Shown: positions 30,672 through 39,233 of the stretch, piece by piece | Layout of the letters: every line of letters starts with the position of its first letter | Position numbering within the stretch: position 1 is the first letter of the stretch | NCBI RefSeq assembly: GCF_001044425.1 | Contig: NZ_LFML01000053.1 | Coordinates: 46,878-110,877 of the forward strand | DNA length: 64,000 nucleotides | Source: Streptomyces roseus | GTDB lineage: Bacteria; Actinomycetota; Actinomycetes; Streptomycetales; Streptomycetaceae | Direction of reading: 5' to 3' | Program-made: the position numbers and the translations under genes | Notes under the pieces: generated by a model | The model's database searches: none | Seen by the model: the letters and a program-made list of their open reading frames with translations, nothing else | Told to the model about the DNA's origin: nothing

Positions 30672-31982
30672 ATGGCCGCGGGATACGCGGAGCTGCTCAG
30701 GACCCGGCACGCCGCGAGGCTGCTGGTGGGCACGCTGGTGGGCCGGCTGCCGAACGGTACCGGGCCGATCGCGATCGTGCTGTTCACCCGGGCGGAGGGC
30801 GGCAGCTACAGCCTGGCGGGCGCGCTGGCGGCGGTGTACGGGCTGGCGAACGCGGTGGGGCAGCCGTTGCTGGGGCGGGCCGTGGACCTGTTCGGGCAGC
30901 CGCGGGTGCAGTTGCCGGCGGCGGTGGTGTCGGCGCTGGGCATGGTGTGGCTGGCGGTGGCGGGTACCGGGTCGGCGTGGGCGGCGTACGGGGCCGTGGT
31001 GGTGGCGGGGCTGTTCACTCCTCCGCTGGAGGGCGGGCTGCGGGCGCTGTGGCCGGGTGTGCTCGGCGGCAGGGAGGAGCGGGTGCACGCCGCGTACGCG
31101 ATGGACGCGGTGGCGCAGGAGGTCATGTTCACGGTCGGTCCGCTGCTGGTGACGCTGTTCGTGGCGCTGTGGGATCCGGCGGCCGCGCTGTTGGTGATCA
31201 ATGCCATCGGTGTGCTGGGGGCGCTGTCGGTGGTGGTGTCGGAGCCGTCGCGGACGTGGCGTTCGGAGCCGCGGGAGGCGCACTGGCTGGGCGCGCTGCG
31301 TTCGCCGGGGCTGCTGGCGCTGCTGGGTTCGTTCTTCTTCGTGGGCGGGGCGCTGGGTTCGATCACGGTGGCGGGTGTGGCGTATGCGGATGATCACGGG
31401 AACCAGGCGGTGTACGGCTGGCTGATGGCGGCGCTGGGTCTGGGGGCGCTGGCCGGCGGGGTGACGTACGGGGCGCGGCAGTGGGCGGGGGCGCCGGAGC
31501 GGCGGCTGCGGCTGCTGGTGGCGCTGCTGGCGGTCTGCTATCTGCCGCTGATGCTGGTCCCGGGTCCGGTGGCGATGGCGGGGCTGGCGGCGCTGGCGGG
31601 TGTGTTCCTGGCGCCGGCGCTGGCGTGTGCGTTCATCGTGGTGGACCGGCACGCGCCGGCGGGGACGGTGACGGAGGCGTTCTCGTGGCTGGTGACGTTC
31701 TTCGGGGTGGGTGCGGCGATCGGTACGGCAGCGGCGGGCCCGGCGGTGGAACTGGGGGGTACGGCGAGCGGGTTTGCCGTGGCGAGTGTCGCGGGGGCCG
31801 CGGCGCTGCTGGTGCTGACGGTCACTCAGCGGGTGCTGGCGGCTCCGGGCCGGGCCCGTACGGTGTCGGGCTCTGCTGCGGGCCCCGCGGCGGGTGGGGC
31901 CGCGGGTGCGGACGGGGACGTGGACGGGGGTGCGGGCGGGGGCGCGGTGGAGGGTCCGGCGGAGCGGTTCGTCGGGAACTGA
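30672..31982 (+). CDS. MFS transporter
   Basis: The 436-residue protein has about 12 hydrophobic segments and loops typical of the major facilitator superfamily (G-R-A-V-D-L-F-G-Q-P-R between helices 2 and 3). ATG 30672 follows GAAGGGGG. The C-terminal 50 residues are a Gly/Ala/Asp low-complexity tail. Substrate is unknown; the shape resembles exporters of the YfcJ/arabinose-efflux class. It is divergent from the LacI-type regulator and lies between prcA and pafA, as I recall for S. coelicolor SCO1641-1642. Confidence 0.9.
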   Translation: MAAGYAELLRTRHAARLLVGTLVGRLPNGTGPIAIVLFTRAEGGSYSLAGALAAVYGLANAVGQPLLGRAVDLFGQPRVQLPAAVVSALGMVWLAVAGTGSAWAAYGAVVVAGLFTPPLEGGLRALWPGVLGGREERVHAAYAMDAVAQEVMFTVGPLLVTLFVALWDPAAALLVINAIGVLGALSVVVSEPSRTWRSEPREAHWLGALRSPGLLALLGSFFFVGGALGSITVAGVAYADDHGNQAVYGWLMAALGLGALAGGVTYGARQWAGAPERRLRLLVALLAVCYLPLMLVPGPVAMAGLAALAGVFLAPALACAFIVVDRHAPAGTVTEAFSWLVTFFGVGAAIGTAAAGPAVELGGTASGFAVASVAGAAALLVLTVTQRVLAAPGRARTVSGSAAGPAAGGAAGADGDVDGGAGGGAVEGPAERFVGN

Positions 31983-32028
31983 TCGAAACGGCGTTCACGA
32001 ACCCGGTTTCAGAACAGTGCGGAAGGCG

Positions 32029-32034
32029 TAATGT
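32029..32034 (+). promoter_or_regulatory. -10 box TAATGT of pafA, predicted leaderless start
   Basis: TAATGT ends seven bases before the A of ATG 32041 and there is no ribosome site, the layout of a leaderless transcript. Confidence 0.5.
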
Positions 32035-32040
32035 TCAGTC

Positions 32041-33402
32041 ATGGACCGCCGCATTTTCGGGCTGGAGAACGAGTACGGCGTCACGTGCACGTTCAGGGGA
32101 CAGCGCCGACTGTCTCCTGACGAAGTGGCGCGCTACCTCTTCCGCCGTGTTGTGTCATGGGGCCGCAGCAGCAATGTCTTCCTGCGGAACGGCGCCCGCC
32201 TGTACCTCGACGTGGGTTCGCATCCGGAATATGCAACTCCCGAATGCGACAACGTGACGGAACTCGTCACGCACGACAAGGCGGGCGAGCGCATTCTCGA
32301 AGGTCTGCTCGTCGACGCCGAACGCCGCCTGCACGAGGAGGGAATCGCGGGCGACGTCTATCTCTTCAAGAACAACACCGACTCGGCGGGCAACTCGTAC
32401 GGTTGCCACGAGAACTATCTGGTGGCCCGGCACGGGGAATTCTCCCGCTTGGCGGACATCCTCATTCCGTTCCTGGTCACGCGTCAGCTGATCTGTGGTG
32501 CGGGCAAGGTGCTGCAGACCCCCCGGGGTGCGGTCTACTGCGTGAGCCAGCGGGCCGAGCACATCTGGGAGGGTGTCAGTTCGGCGACGACCCGGTCGCG
32601 GCCGATCATCAACACCCGGGACGAGCCGCACGCGGACGCGGAGCGCTACCGCCGCCTGCACGTGATCGTCGGGGACTCGAACATGTCCGAGACGACCATG
32701 CTGCTCAAGGTCGGGGCCACCGACCTGGTGCTGCGCATGATCGAGGCGGGCACGGTGATGCGGGACCTGACCCTGGAGAACCCGATCCGGGCGATCCGCG
32801 AGGTCAGCCACGACATCACGGGTCAGCGCAAGGTGCGGCTGGCGAGCGGGCGCGAGGCCTCGGCGCTGGAGATCCAGCGGGAGTACTACGACAAGGCCGT
32901 GGACTTCGCCGAGCGGCGCGGGATCCGTACCGGCACCGTGGACCAGGTGCTGGAGCTGTGGGGCCGCACGCTCGACGCGATCGACGCGGAGGACCTGGAC
33001 CGGATCGGGACCGAGATCGATTGGGTCATGAAGTACCAGCTGATCGAGCGGTACCGTGCCAAGCACGGCATGACCATGTCGAACCCGCGGGTGGCCCAGA
33101 TAGACCTCGCGTACCACGACATCCACCGCCGGCGCGGGCTGTACTACCTGCTGGAGCGCAAGGGGCAGGCGGCGCGGATCTGCAACGACCTCAAGATCTT
33201 CGAGGGCAAGTCGGTGCCCCCGCAGACGACGCGGGCGCGGCTGCGCGGCGATTTCATCCGCCGGGCGCAGGAGCAGCGGCGGGACTTCACGGTCGACTGG
33301 GTGCACCTGAAGCTGAACGACCAGGCGCAGCGGACCGTGCTGTGCAAGGACCCGTTCCGGTCGGTGGACGACCGGGTGGAGAAGTTGATCGCGGGGATGT
33401 GA
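32041..33402 (+). CDS. pafA: Pup-protein ligase PafA
   Basis: The 453-residue enzyme uses ATP to phosphorylate the C-terminal Glu of Pup and join it to substrate lysines. It reads [15 protein letters not shown], with catalytic D57 in [10 protein letters not shown] and [17 protein letters not shown] further on. It is paralogous to Dop and lacks the Dop loop. The C-terminal RNA-binding-like small domain ends with [15 protein letters not shown]. It is separated from pup by about 5 kb (LacI and MFS genes intervene). Confidence 0.98.
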   Translation: MDRRIFGLENEYGVTCTFRGQRRLSPDEVARYLFRRVVSWGRSSNVFLRNGARLYLDVGSHPEYATPECDNVTELVTHDKAGERILEGLLVDAERRLHEEGIAGDVYLFKNNTDSAGNSYGCHENYLVARHGEFSRLADILIPFLVTRQLICGAGKVLQTPRGAVYCVSQRAEHIWEGVSSATTRSRPIINTRDEPHADAERYRRLHVIVGDSNMSETTMLLKVGATDLVLRMIEAGTVMRDLTLENPIRAIREVSHDITGQRKVRLASGREASALEIQREYYDKAVDFAERRGIRTGTVDQVLELWGRTLDAIDAEDLDRIGTEIDWVMKYQLIERYRAKHGMTMSNPRVAQIDLAYHDIHRRRGLYYLLERKGQAARICNDLKIFEGKSVPPQTTRARLRGDFIRRAQEQRRDFTVDWVHLKLNDQAQRTVLCKDPFRSVDDRVEKLIAGM

Positions 33403-33417
33403 GATCCCGCTGATCTT

Positions 33418-33456
33418 GGGCCGGGCCCCGTACGGATCTCGTACGGGGCCCGGCCC
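33418..33456 (+). terminator. Terminator after pafA
   Basis: A 17-base-pair perfect stem (33418-33434 with 33440-33456) with a GATCT loop begins 15 bases after the pafA stop. Confidence 0.9.
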
Positions 33457-33506
33457 ACGCCTTAGAGTGGCGTCGACCGCACCGCCGTCTGAGATCTGAG
33501 GAACAC

Positions 33507-34445
33507 GTGCGCCGACTTGCCGGCCTGCTTGTCGTACCCCTTCTGCTGCTGTCGACAGCAGCGTGTGGCGACAGCGGCTCCGATTCTGCCGAGATGAAGA
33601 ACGGGGCGCCCGCGATCACGAAGGGTGCCAAGTTCGGTGAGACCCCGACCCTGTCGAAGGGCAAGGGGGACCCGCCGAAGGAACTGAAGGTCGTGACCGT
33701 CAGCGAGGGCGACGGCCCGGTGCTGAAGAAGGGCGATGTCGCCCAGGTCAACTACCTCGGTCAGGTCTGGGACGGCAAGGAGCCGTTCGACCAGAGCTTC
33801 GGCAAGGGCAAGCCGTTCGAGGTGACCATCGGTGCCGGAATGGTCATCAAGGGCTGGGACCAAGGCCTTGAGGGCAAGAAGGTCGGCAGCCGCCTGGAGC
33901 TGGTGATCCCGCCGGACCTCGGTTACGGGGAGAAGGGCTCCGGCGACAAGATCAAGCCGAACGCCACGCTGGTCTTCGTGGTGGACATCGTCAAGGGCAC
34001 CTCGGTCCCGGCCTCGGCCAAGGGCAAGGAGGTCGCGCAGGACGACAAGGACCTGCCGAAGATCGGTACGAACACGGACGGCAAGGAAGTCTCCGTGACC
34101 GTTCCGAAGGACGTGGCGCCGCCGGCGAAGCTGGTCTCGAACTACGTGCTGGAGGGTGACGGCCCGGCCGTCAAGGACACCGACAGCGTCGTGGTCAAGT
34201 TCAACGGCAAGACGTGGAAGGACGACAAGACCTTCGAAAGCACGTACGCCACGGACCAGACGGTGACCTGGCCGATGGACCAGCTCTCGGTCAAGGGGCT
34301 CAAGGAGGGCCTGACCGGCAAGAAGGTCGGCAGCCGGATCCTCCTGGTCATCCCGCCGGACCAGGGCTTCGGCGACAAGGAGACGGGCACCATCCCGGCT
34401 AACTCGACGCTGGTCTTCAGCCTCGACATCCTCGCCGTGATGTAA
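33507..34445 (+). CDS. FKBP-type peptidyl-prolyl isomerase lipoprotein with two FKBP domains
   Basis: The 312-residue product starts at GTG and has a lipoprotein signal (L-L-L-L-S-T-A-A-C, Cys20), so it sits on the outer face of the membrane. Domain 1 (about 73-165) keeps FKBP signature residues: V-N-Y-L-G-Q-V-W-D-G, F-D-Q-S-F, V-I-K-G-W-D-Q-G-L and L-G-Y-G. Domain 2 (about 220-312) has the fold pattern (V-K-F-N-G, G-S-R-I-L-L-V-I-P-P) but the active-site Trp segment is V-K-G-L-K-E-G, so catalysis is doubtful. It probably helps fold exported proteins. A second, cytoplasmic FKBP gene follows 42 bases later. Confidence 0.95.
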   Translation: MRRLAGLLVVPLLLLSTAACGDSGSDSAEMKNGAPAITKGAKFGETPTLSKGKGDPPKELKVVTVSEGDGPVLKKGDVAQVNYLGQVWDGKEPFDQSFGKGKPFEVTIGAGMVIKGWDQGLEGKKVGSRLELVIPPDLGYGEKGSGDKIKPNATLVFVVDIVKGTSVPASAKGKEVAQDDKDLPKIGTNTDGKEVSVTVPKDVAPPAKLVSNYVLEGDGPAVKDTDSVVVKFNGKTWKDDKTFESTYATDQTVTWPMDQLSVKGLKEGLTGKKVGSRILLVIPPDQGFGDKETGTIPANSTLVFSLDILAVM

Positions 34446-34487
34446 GACTGTCCGGGTTGACCTGATTCAGTTCTGAGGAGCAGTTCC

Positions 34488-34865
34488 GTGAGCAACCAGC
34501 TCGAAAAGCCCGAGATCGACTTCCCGGACTTCCCGGTCCCGACCGACCTGGTCATCGAGGACATCTGGGAGGGCGACGGACCGGTGGCCGAGGCCGGCAA
34601 GAAGGTCTCCGTCCACTACGTGGGCGTGTCCTATTCCACCGGTGAGGAGTTCGACGCCTCCTGGAACCGTGGCGCCCCGCTGCAGTTCATCCTGGGCATC
34701 GGTCAGGTCATCTCCGGCTGGGACCAGGGCGTCCAGGGCATGAAGGTCGGCGGCCGGCGCAAGCTGGTCATCCCGGCGCACCTGGCGTACGGCGACAACA
34801 GCCCGACCCCCGCGATCAAGCCGGGCGAGACGCTGATCTTCGTCTGCGACCTGATGGGCGTCTGA
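34488..34865 (+). CDS. FKBP-type peptidyl-prolyl cis-trans isomerase
   Basis: The 125-residue single-domain cytoplasmic FKBP starts at GTG after GAGGAG. It holds the complete active-site set: V-H-Y-V-G-V-S-Y-S-T-G, F-D-A-S-W, V-I-S-G-W-D-Q-G-V, and A-Y-G-D near the flap, ending L-I-F-V-C-D-L-M-G-V. It catalyses proline isomerisation in protein folding. It shares direction and probably the transcript with the lipoprotein FKBP before it; a strong terminator follows. Confidence 0.97.
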   Translation: MSNQLEKPEIDFPDFPVPTDLVIEDIWEGDGPVAEAGKKVSVHYVGVSYSTGEEFDASWNRGAPLQFILGIGQVISGWDQGVQGMKVGGRRKLVIPAHLAYGDNSPTPAIKPGETLIFVCDLMGV

Positions 34866-34888
34866 TCCGACGACCTCCGATCGGTAGC

Positions 34889-34918
34889 GAGGGCCCCCGC
34901 CGTCAGGCGGGGGCCCTC
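34889..34918 (+). terminator. Terminator after FKBP pair
   Basis: A 13-base-pair perfect stem (34889-34901 with 34906-34918) with a GTCA loop is followed by ACTTTT, a near-classical rho-independent terminator. Confidence 0.93.
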
Positions 34919-35020
34919 ACTTTTGCCGGGGCCCGCCGGGGCGGTACGGTCAGCGGTCACGGGGCGTGTCCTGCGTGCCGTGGGTGCAACGTGTGGGCGG
35001 AGAAGGGCGGAAGGGCGTCG

Positions 35021-35977
35021 ATGGCGATTGCCAAGGCCGAGCGGCTGATGAATCTGGCGCTGTGTCTGCTGGGGACCCGCCGGCCGCTCAGCAAGCGCGA
35101 GCTGCGCGGTTCCATCGAGGCGTACATGGAAGCCGGCAACGACGAGTCGTTCAACCGCATGTTCGAGCGGGACAAGGACGATCTGCGTGAACTCGGCCTG
35201 GTCATCGAGACGGTGGAGAACCTGGAGGGCGAGACCGGCTACCTCGCCCGCCGCGACAGCAACCGGCTGCCGCCCGTCTCCCTCGACGCCGAGGAGGCCG
35301 CGGCCCTGGGGCTCGCGGCGAAGGTCTGGCAGCAGGCGCGCCTCGCCGGAGCGGCCAGCGGCGCCCTGCAGAAGCTGCGCGCGGGCGGGATGCCCGAGGC
35401 GGGGGACCCGTACGAGGGCCAGCACAGTGCCATCGAGCCGCGCATCCCGGTCCACGAGGCGGCTTTCGAGCCGCTGATGCTGGCCTGCCGCGACCGCCGG
35501 CCGGTGGTCTTCGACTACCGCAAGTCCACCGCCGCGCGCCCCGAGACCCGGCAGGTGGAGCCGTGGGCGCTGGAGTGCTGGCGCGGCCACTGGTACCTGG
35601 CCGGATACGACCGCGACCGCGGGGCGGAGCGCGTGTTCCGGCTCTCCCGGATCACCGGCAAGGTCAAGTCCCGGTCGGCCGGGTACACCGCCGAGGTGCC
35701 GGACGTGGTCACCGTGCGGGAGACCGTGGCGAGCTGGGCCGGGGAGAGCGCGGACCGCTCCGCGCTGATCCGGCTGCGCAGCGGCGCCGGGTACCCGCTG
35801 CGGGCCAAGGCCACCGCCGTGCGCGAGGGCGGGGACGGCTGGGACGAGCTGGAGATCCCGTACGGGCACGGGCTCGACGCCTGGCTCGTCGAGTTCGGGC
35901 CGGACGTGGTGGTCGTGGGCCCCGCCGACCTGCGGGCGGACGTCGTGGACCGGCTGCGCGCCGTGGCCGCGGGCTGA
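35021..35977 (+). CDS. pafB: WYL-domain transcriptional regulator PafB
   Basis: The 318-residue protein has an N-terminal winged helix (A-K-A-E-R-L-M-N-L-A-L-C-L-L-G-T-R-R-P-L-S-K-R-E-L then F-E-R-D-K-D-D-L), a central WYL domain (P-V-V-F-D-Y-R-K, W-Y-L-A-G-Y-D, R-V-F-R-L-S-R) and a C-terminal WCX extension. In mycobacteria PafB and PafC together form the PafBC activator of the RecA-independent DNA-damage response. I use ATG 35021, where the conserved M-A-I-A-K-A-E-R starts. pafC follows after 127 bases; pafA is upstream, separated here by the FKBP genes. Confidence 0.93.
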   Translation: MAIAKAERLMNLALCLLGTRRPLSKRELRGSIEAYMEAGNDESFNRMFERDKDDLRELGLVIETVENLEGETGYLARRDSNRLPPVSLDAEEAAALGLAAKVWQQARLAGAASGALQKLRAGGMPEAGDPYEGQHSAIEPRIPVHEAAFEPLMLACRDRRPVVFDYRKSTAARPETRQVEPWALECWRGHWYLAGYDRDRGAERVFRLSRITGKVKSRSAGYTAEVPDVVTVRETVASWAGESADRSALIRLRSGAGYPLRAKATAVREGGDGWDELEIPYGHGLDAWLVEFGPDVVVVGPADLRADVVDRLRAVAAG

Positions 35978-36104
35978 GGCCGCCGCACCGGCGGACCGGA
36001 CGGGCCCGGTCCGCCCGGTCCGCCCCGTCCGGCGGCCGATCCGCCGCACCGATCGCACCACCGCAACGTCCGCAAGACGTGCCCTGAGGGGGAGACGTAC
36101 CAGC

Positions 36105-37073
36105 ATGGCTGCCAACGCCATCGACCAGACCCGCCGGATGCTGTCCCTGGTGACGTACCTGCGCGAGCGCCCCGGGGCGCACGTCGCCGACGTCGCCCGC
36201 GCCTTCGGGATCACCGAGGACGAGCTGATCTCGGACCTCGACGTGCTGCCCATGTGCGGGACCAGCTTCCGCGGCGGGGACCTGCTCGACATCGACACCG
36301 ACGGGGAGCGCATCTGGTGGCGCAACCCCGACGCCTCGGGGGAGTCCACCGCCGAGCCGCTGCGCCTGGCCGCCGACGAGGCGACCGCGCTGCTGGTCGC
36401 CGCCCGCGCCGTGGCCACGCTCCCGGGGCTGCGCGAGAGCGACCGGGACGCCCTGCTGCGGGCCACCGCGAAGCTGGAGGCGGCCGCGGGAGAGGCGGCC
36501 GGGGCCAGCGCCCGGCTGTCGGTGACCTTCGAGTCGGAGGGCGGGGTCTTCGCGGACGTGGACCGGGCCATCGCGGAGCGCCGGCGGCTGTGGCTGCGGT
36601 ACTACTCGCCGGCCCGCGACGAGCTGACCGAGCGCAAGGTCGACCCGATCCGGCTCTTCGCGGTGGGCCACACCTACATGGAGGGCTGGTGCCACCTCTC
36701 CGAGGCCCGGCGCACCTTCCGCCTCGACCGGGTCGCCGAGATCCGGCTCCTGGACGAGCGCGCGGAGCCGCCCGCCATCGAGCCGCGCGACCTGTCCGAG
36801 GGGCTCGTCCAGCCGGCCGCCGAGGACCCGGAGGTCGTGGTCGAGGTCGGACCGGGCGGCCGCTGGGTCGCCGAGTACTACCCGCACGACAGCGCCGAGG
36901 AGCTGTCCGACGGCGGTCTGCGGATCACGCTGCGCAGCCCGGACCCTGCTTCGCTGCGCCGGCTCGCCCTGCGGCTGGGCCGCGAGGGGCTGATCGTGGC
37001 GCCCGCCGAGCTGGCCGACAGTGCGCGGCAGGCGGCGCGGGAGGCGCTGGCCGGCTACGGGGAACAGGGCTGA
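36105..37073 (+). CDS. pafC: WYL-domain transcriptional regulator PafC
   Basis: The 322-residue partner of PafB has the same architecture: winged helix (D-Q-T-R-R-M-L-S-L-V-T-Y-L-R-E-R-P-G), WYL domain (R-R-L-W-L-R-Y-Y-S-P, then G-H-T-Y-M-E-G-W-C-H-L-S-E-A-R-R-T-F-R-L-D-R) and WCX end (G-R-W-V-A-E-Y-Y). A GGGGGAG site lies upstream of the ATG. PafBC heterodimers bind DNA-damage promoters; the inducing signal is thought to be single-stranded DNA sensed by WYL. Two small genes and tatAC follow in the same direction. Confidence 0.93.
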   Translation: MAANAIDQTRRMLSLVTYLRERPGAHVADVARAFGITEDELISDLDVLPMCGTSFRGGDLLDIDTDGERIWWRNPDASGESTAEPLRLAADEATALLVAARAVATLPGLRESDRDALLRATAKLEAAAGEAAGASARLSVTFESEGGVFADVDRAIAERRRLWLRYYSPARDELTERKVDPIRLFAVGHTYMEGWCHLSEARRTFRLDRVAEIRLLDERAEPPAIEPRDLSEGLVQPAAEDPEVVVEVGPGGRWVAEYYPHDSAEELSDGGLRITLRSPDPASLRRLALRLGREGLIVAPAELADSARQAAREALAGYGEQG

Positions 37074-37186
37074 GGCAGCGGTACGAGCAGGGCTGGGCAA
37101 GGGGAGGCGGCGGGGCCGGAGGCACGGCCCCTTCCGCATGGGAGCCGCGCCGTCCGCCAGGGACGGTCTGAGGGGAGCGCCGAGCG

Positions 37187-37441
37187 ATGTCGCCAATGTC
37201 CGGGTCACGGAGGGTGCGGGCCGCGGGGCCGCCGGTCTCCTTCAAAGCCGCCTGTTCGGACTGCCGGGCCCGCTTCGAGCTGGACGCCGGGGCCCTGCGG
37301 CTGGTGATCGGCGGGAGCCGGCGCACCACGTTCTACTCGTTCACCTGTCCCGCCTGCGGGGCGTCGGTGCGCAAACCGGCCGGTGAGCGGATCGTGGAGC
37401 TGCTGACCGGCGGCGGCGTGAGCACCCTGCGCAGCGTCTGA
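37187..37441 (+). CDS. Small zinc-ribbon-like protein, conserved, unknown
   Basis: The 84-residue product starts at ATG 37187; a later GTG at 37238 (V-S-F-K-A-A-C) is equally possible and would remove a basic, variable leader. It has C-S-D-C near residue 22 and F-T-C-P-A-C near residue 54, separated by about 30 residues, as in a four-cysteine zinc ribbon. The end (G-E-R-I-V-E-L-L-T-G-G-G-V) looks like a short helix. It lies between pafC and tatA with a tiny membrane gene next; I know of no assigned function. Confidence 0.75.
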   Translation: MSPMSGSRRVRAAGPPVSFKAACSDCRARFELDAGALRLVIGGSRRTTFYSFTCPACGASVRKPAGERIVELLTGGGVSTLRSV

Positions 37442-37455
37442 GGCGGCCGGTGGCC

Positions 37456-37461
37456 TAGGCT
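37456..37461 (+). promoter_or_regulatory. -10 box TAGGCT before the 66-residue membrane gene
   Basis: TAGGCT-CGACCC-ATG: the same 15 bases occur before mshC (1951-1965). The box ends seven bases before the A of ATG 37468, consistent with a leaderless start. Confidence 0.45.
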
Positions 37462-37467
37462 CGACCC

Positions 37468-37668
37468 ATGCTGTGGCCGATGCTCGCAATCGCCCTGGGT
37501 TTCCTCGGGCTCGCCGTTCTCGCCGTCCTCGCCGTACGGGTCTTCGTGGAGGTGCGGCGGCTGTCCGGCCAGGTCGAGCTGGCCAGCCGGCGGATCGCGG
37601 ACGCCTCGGGGGAGCTGGAGCGCGCGGCGGGCGACCTGGCGCGTGCGGGCGGCGCCGCCCGCACGTGA
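37468..37668 (+). CDS. Small single-pass membrane protein
   Basis: The 66-residue protein has one hydrophobic helix (L-W-P-M-L-A-I-A-L-G-F-L-G-L-A-V-L-A-V-L, residues 2-21), followed by an amphipathic helix of about 40 residues (V-R-R-L-S-G-Q-V-E-L-A-S-R-R-I-A-D-A). This layout (anchor plus amphipathic helix) superficially resembles TatA/TatB, and tatA is the next gene, but the typical F-G-x-x-K hinge is absent. No function is known. Confidence 0.75.
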   Translation: MLWPMLAIALGFLGLAVLAVLAVRVFVEVRRLSGQVELASRRIADASGELERAAGDLARAGGAART

Positions 37669-37770
37669 AAACGGTACAAACCGCAGGATCATGGCCCGCA
37701 GGTCTCTGGAAAGTGCGGGTCGCGAGCCGTACCGTCGGTCCCAGCCGCACGCAAGGCGGGATACCCCCGG

Positions 37771-37800
37771 GGATTGCCGGGCGTTAACCCCCGGGGGTTA
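37771..37800. repeat. Two CCCCCGGGG palindromes upstream of tatA
   Basis: TAACCCCCGGGGGTTA (37785-37800) is a perfect 16-base palindrome and ATACCCCCGGGGAT (37771-37784) a near-perfect one directly before it. They lie about 85-115 bases before the tatA ATG and could be an operator or a cruciform. A hairpin (around 37815-37842) follows. Confidence 0.55.
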
Positions 37801-37883
37801 CGATCCTTGCCTGAGCGGCCACGGATCAGCATCCGCGGCCGCCTACCCCACAACCAGCCGTTCCGGTGAGAAGGAAGTCAGAC

Positions 37884-38180
37884 ATGATCGGCAATCTGAA
37901 GCCTCTTGAGATCCTCCTGATCATCGCCGTGATCTTCCTGCTGTTCGGTGCCAAGAAGCTCCCCGACATGGCGCGCTCCCTCGGCAAGTCGGCCCGCATC
38001 CTCAAGAGCGAGGCCAAGGCCATGAAGGCGGAGAGCGCGGCGGAGGACAACGCCGCCGCCGCGACGGTCGCCGACCAGGCCCCGCAGCAGGCCGCCGCCC
38101 CGCGCACGATCAAGGCCGCCCCCGGCGACGTGACGGGCTCGCGTCCGGTCACCGAGCCGAACCACACCACCCAGGGCTGA
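37884..38180 (+). CDS. tatA: Twin-arginine translocase subunit TatA
   Basis: The 98-residue product starts at [10 protein letters not shown] (ATG 37884, AAGGA upstream). It has one membrane helix ([11 protein letters not shown]), the hinge [14 protein letters not shown] and a charged amphipathic helix with a disordered tail. TatA oligomers form the pore for folded proteins exported with twin-arginine signals. tatC follows after 73 bases, and tatB is not in this window, as usual for Streptomyces. Confidence 0.96.
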   Translation: MIGNLKPLEILLIIAVIFLLFGAKKLPDMARSLGKSARILKSEAKAMKAESAAEDNAAAATVADQAPQQAAAPRTIKAAPGDVTGSRPVTEPNHTTQG

Positions 38181-38253
38181 TCGCCCGGCCGCCGGGCTGT
38201 CCGCCCGCGGCCCGGATCACGCCGGTCATCTGCAACGAGACAAGGGACGTGGG

Positions 38254-39216
38254 TTGCTCAAGTCTGCCCGCAAGCAGGAGAAGCAAGGCAAGGGCAAGGA
38301 CGCCGAAGGGCGGATGCCTCTTGTCGAGCACCTGCGTGAGCTGAGAAACCGCCTGCTGAAGTCGGTCCTGGCGATCCTCGTGATCACCATCGTGGCGGCG
38401 TTCTACTACAAGGACCTGATCGACTTCATGCTGAAGCCGATGCTGGACTCCGTCGGCTGCACCAACGGGGTGGTCTCGCAGCGCAACGGCCGGCCCTGCG
38501 CCGACATGACCGTGAACGGCCTCATCGCCCCGTTCTCGATCGCCCTCAAGGTGTCGCTCACCGCCGGTGTGGTGCTCTCGGCGCCGGTGTGGCTCTACCA
38601 GCTGTGGGCATTCGTCGCCCCGGGCCTGCACAACCACGAGAAGCGCTACGCGGTCGGCTTCGTGGCCGTCGGCGCTCCGCTGTTCGCCGCGGGCGGGGTG
38701 CTCGCGTACAAGCTGCTGCCGCAGACCGCGACGATCCTGCTCGAGTTCACCCCGGACAACGCGCGCAACCTGCTGCCGGTCGACGACTACCTCGACCTGG
38801 TCACGCGCATGGTCATCGTCTTCGGCCTCGCCTTCGAGCTGCCGCTGCTGCTGATCCTCCTCAACTTCACCGGGGTCCTGACCGCGAAGCGGCTGGCGAG
38901 CTGGTGGCGGGCCATGGTGCTGGGCATCACGATCTTCGCGGCGTTCGCCACGCCCACCGGTGACCCGCTGACGATGATGTCGCTGGCCGCGCCGATCGTC
39001 GCCCTCTACTTCATCGCCCTCGGGATCTGCCTGGTCAACGACCGCAGGCGGCGCCGCGGCAACCCGGACGCACTGCTCGACGACGACGAGGCCTCGGAGC
39101 TGGACCTCACGCCCGCCCCGATCGGCGAGATGGAGCCCGTCCAGGCACCGACCGCCCTGCCCGAGCAGGCCGACGGCGGGCGTCGGCAGATCAACGGTTA
39201 CGACGACGCGACCTGA
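38254..39216 (+). CDS. tatC: Twin-arginine translocase subunit TatC
   Basis: The 320-residue receptor of the Tat system starts at TTG 38254 (AAGGGA nine bases upstream). The N-terminal region reads M-P-L-V-E-H-L-R-E-L-R-N-R-L-L-K-S, the conserved signal-peptide binding face. Six membrane helices follow, with Y-Q-L-W-A-F-V-A-P-G-L, the periplasmic F-A-A-G-G-V and P-L-L-L-I-L-L-N. The Cys pair between helices 1 and 2 (G-C-T-N...R-P-C-A) may form an extracytoplasmic disulfide. The C-terminal 60 residues are a hydrophilic tail. Next to tatA. Confidence 0.96.
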   Translation: MLKSARKQEKQGKGKDAEGRMPLVEHLRELRNRLLKSVLAILVITIVAAFYYKDLIDFMLKPMLDSVGCTNGVVSQRNGRPCADMTVNGLIAPFSIALKVSLTAGVVLSAPVWLYQLWAFVAPGLHNHEKRYAVGFVAVGAPLFAAGGVLAYKLLPQTATILLEFTPDNARNLLPVDDYLDLVTRMVIVFGLAFELPLLLILLNFTGVLTAKRLASWWRAMVLGITIFAAFATPTGDPLTMMSLAAPIVALYFIALGICLVNDRRRRRGNPDALLDDDEASELDLTPAPIGEMEPVQAPTALPEQADGGRRQINGYDDAT

Positions 39217-39233
39217 CAGGTACATTCCCGTGA

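Noticed and set aside
37468..37668. tatB
   Set aside because: It has an anchor and an amphipathic helix but lacks the TatB/TatA glycine-proline hinge and is too short.
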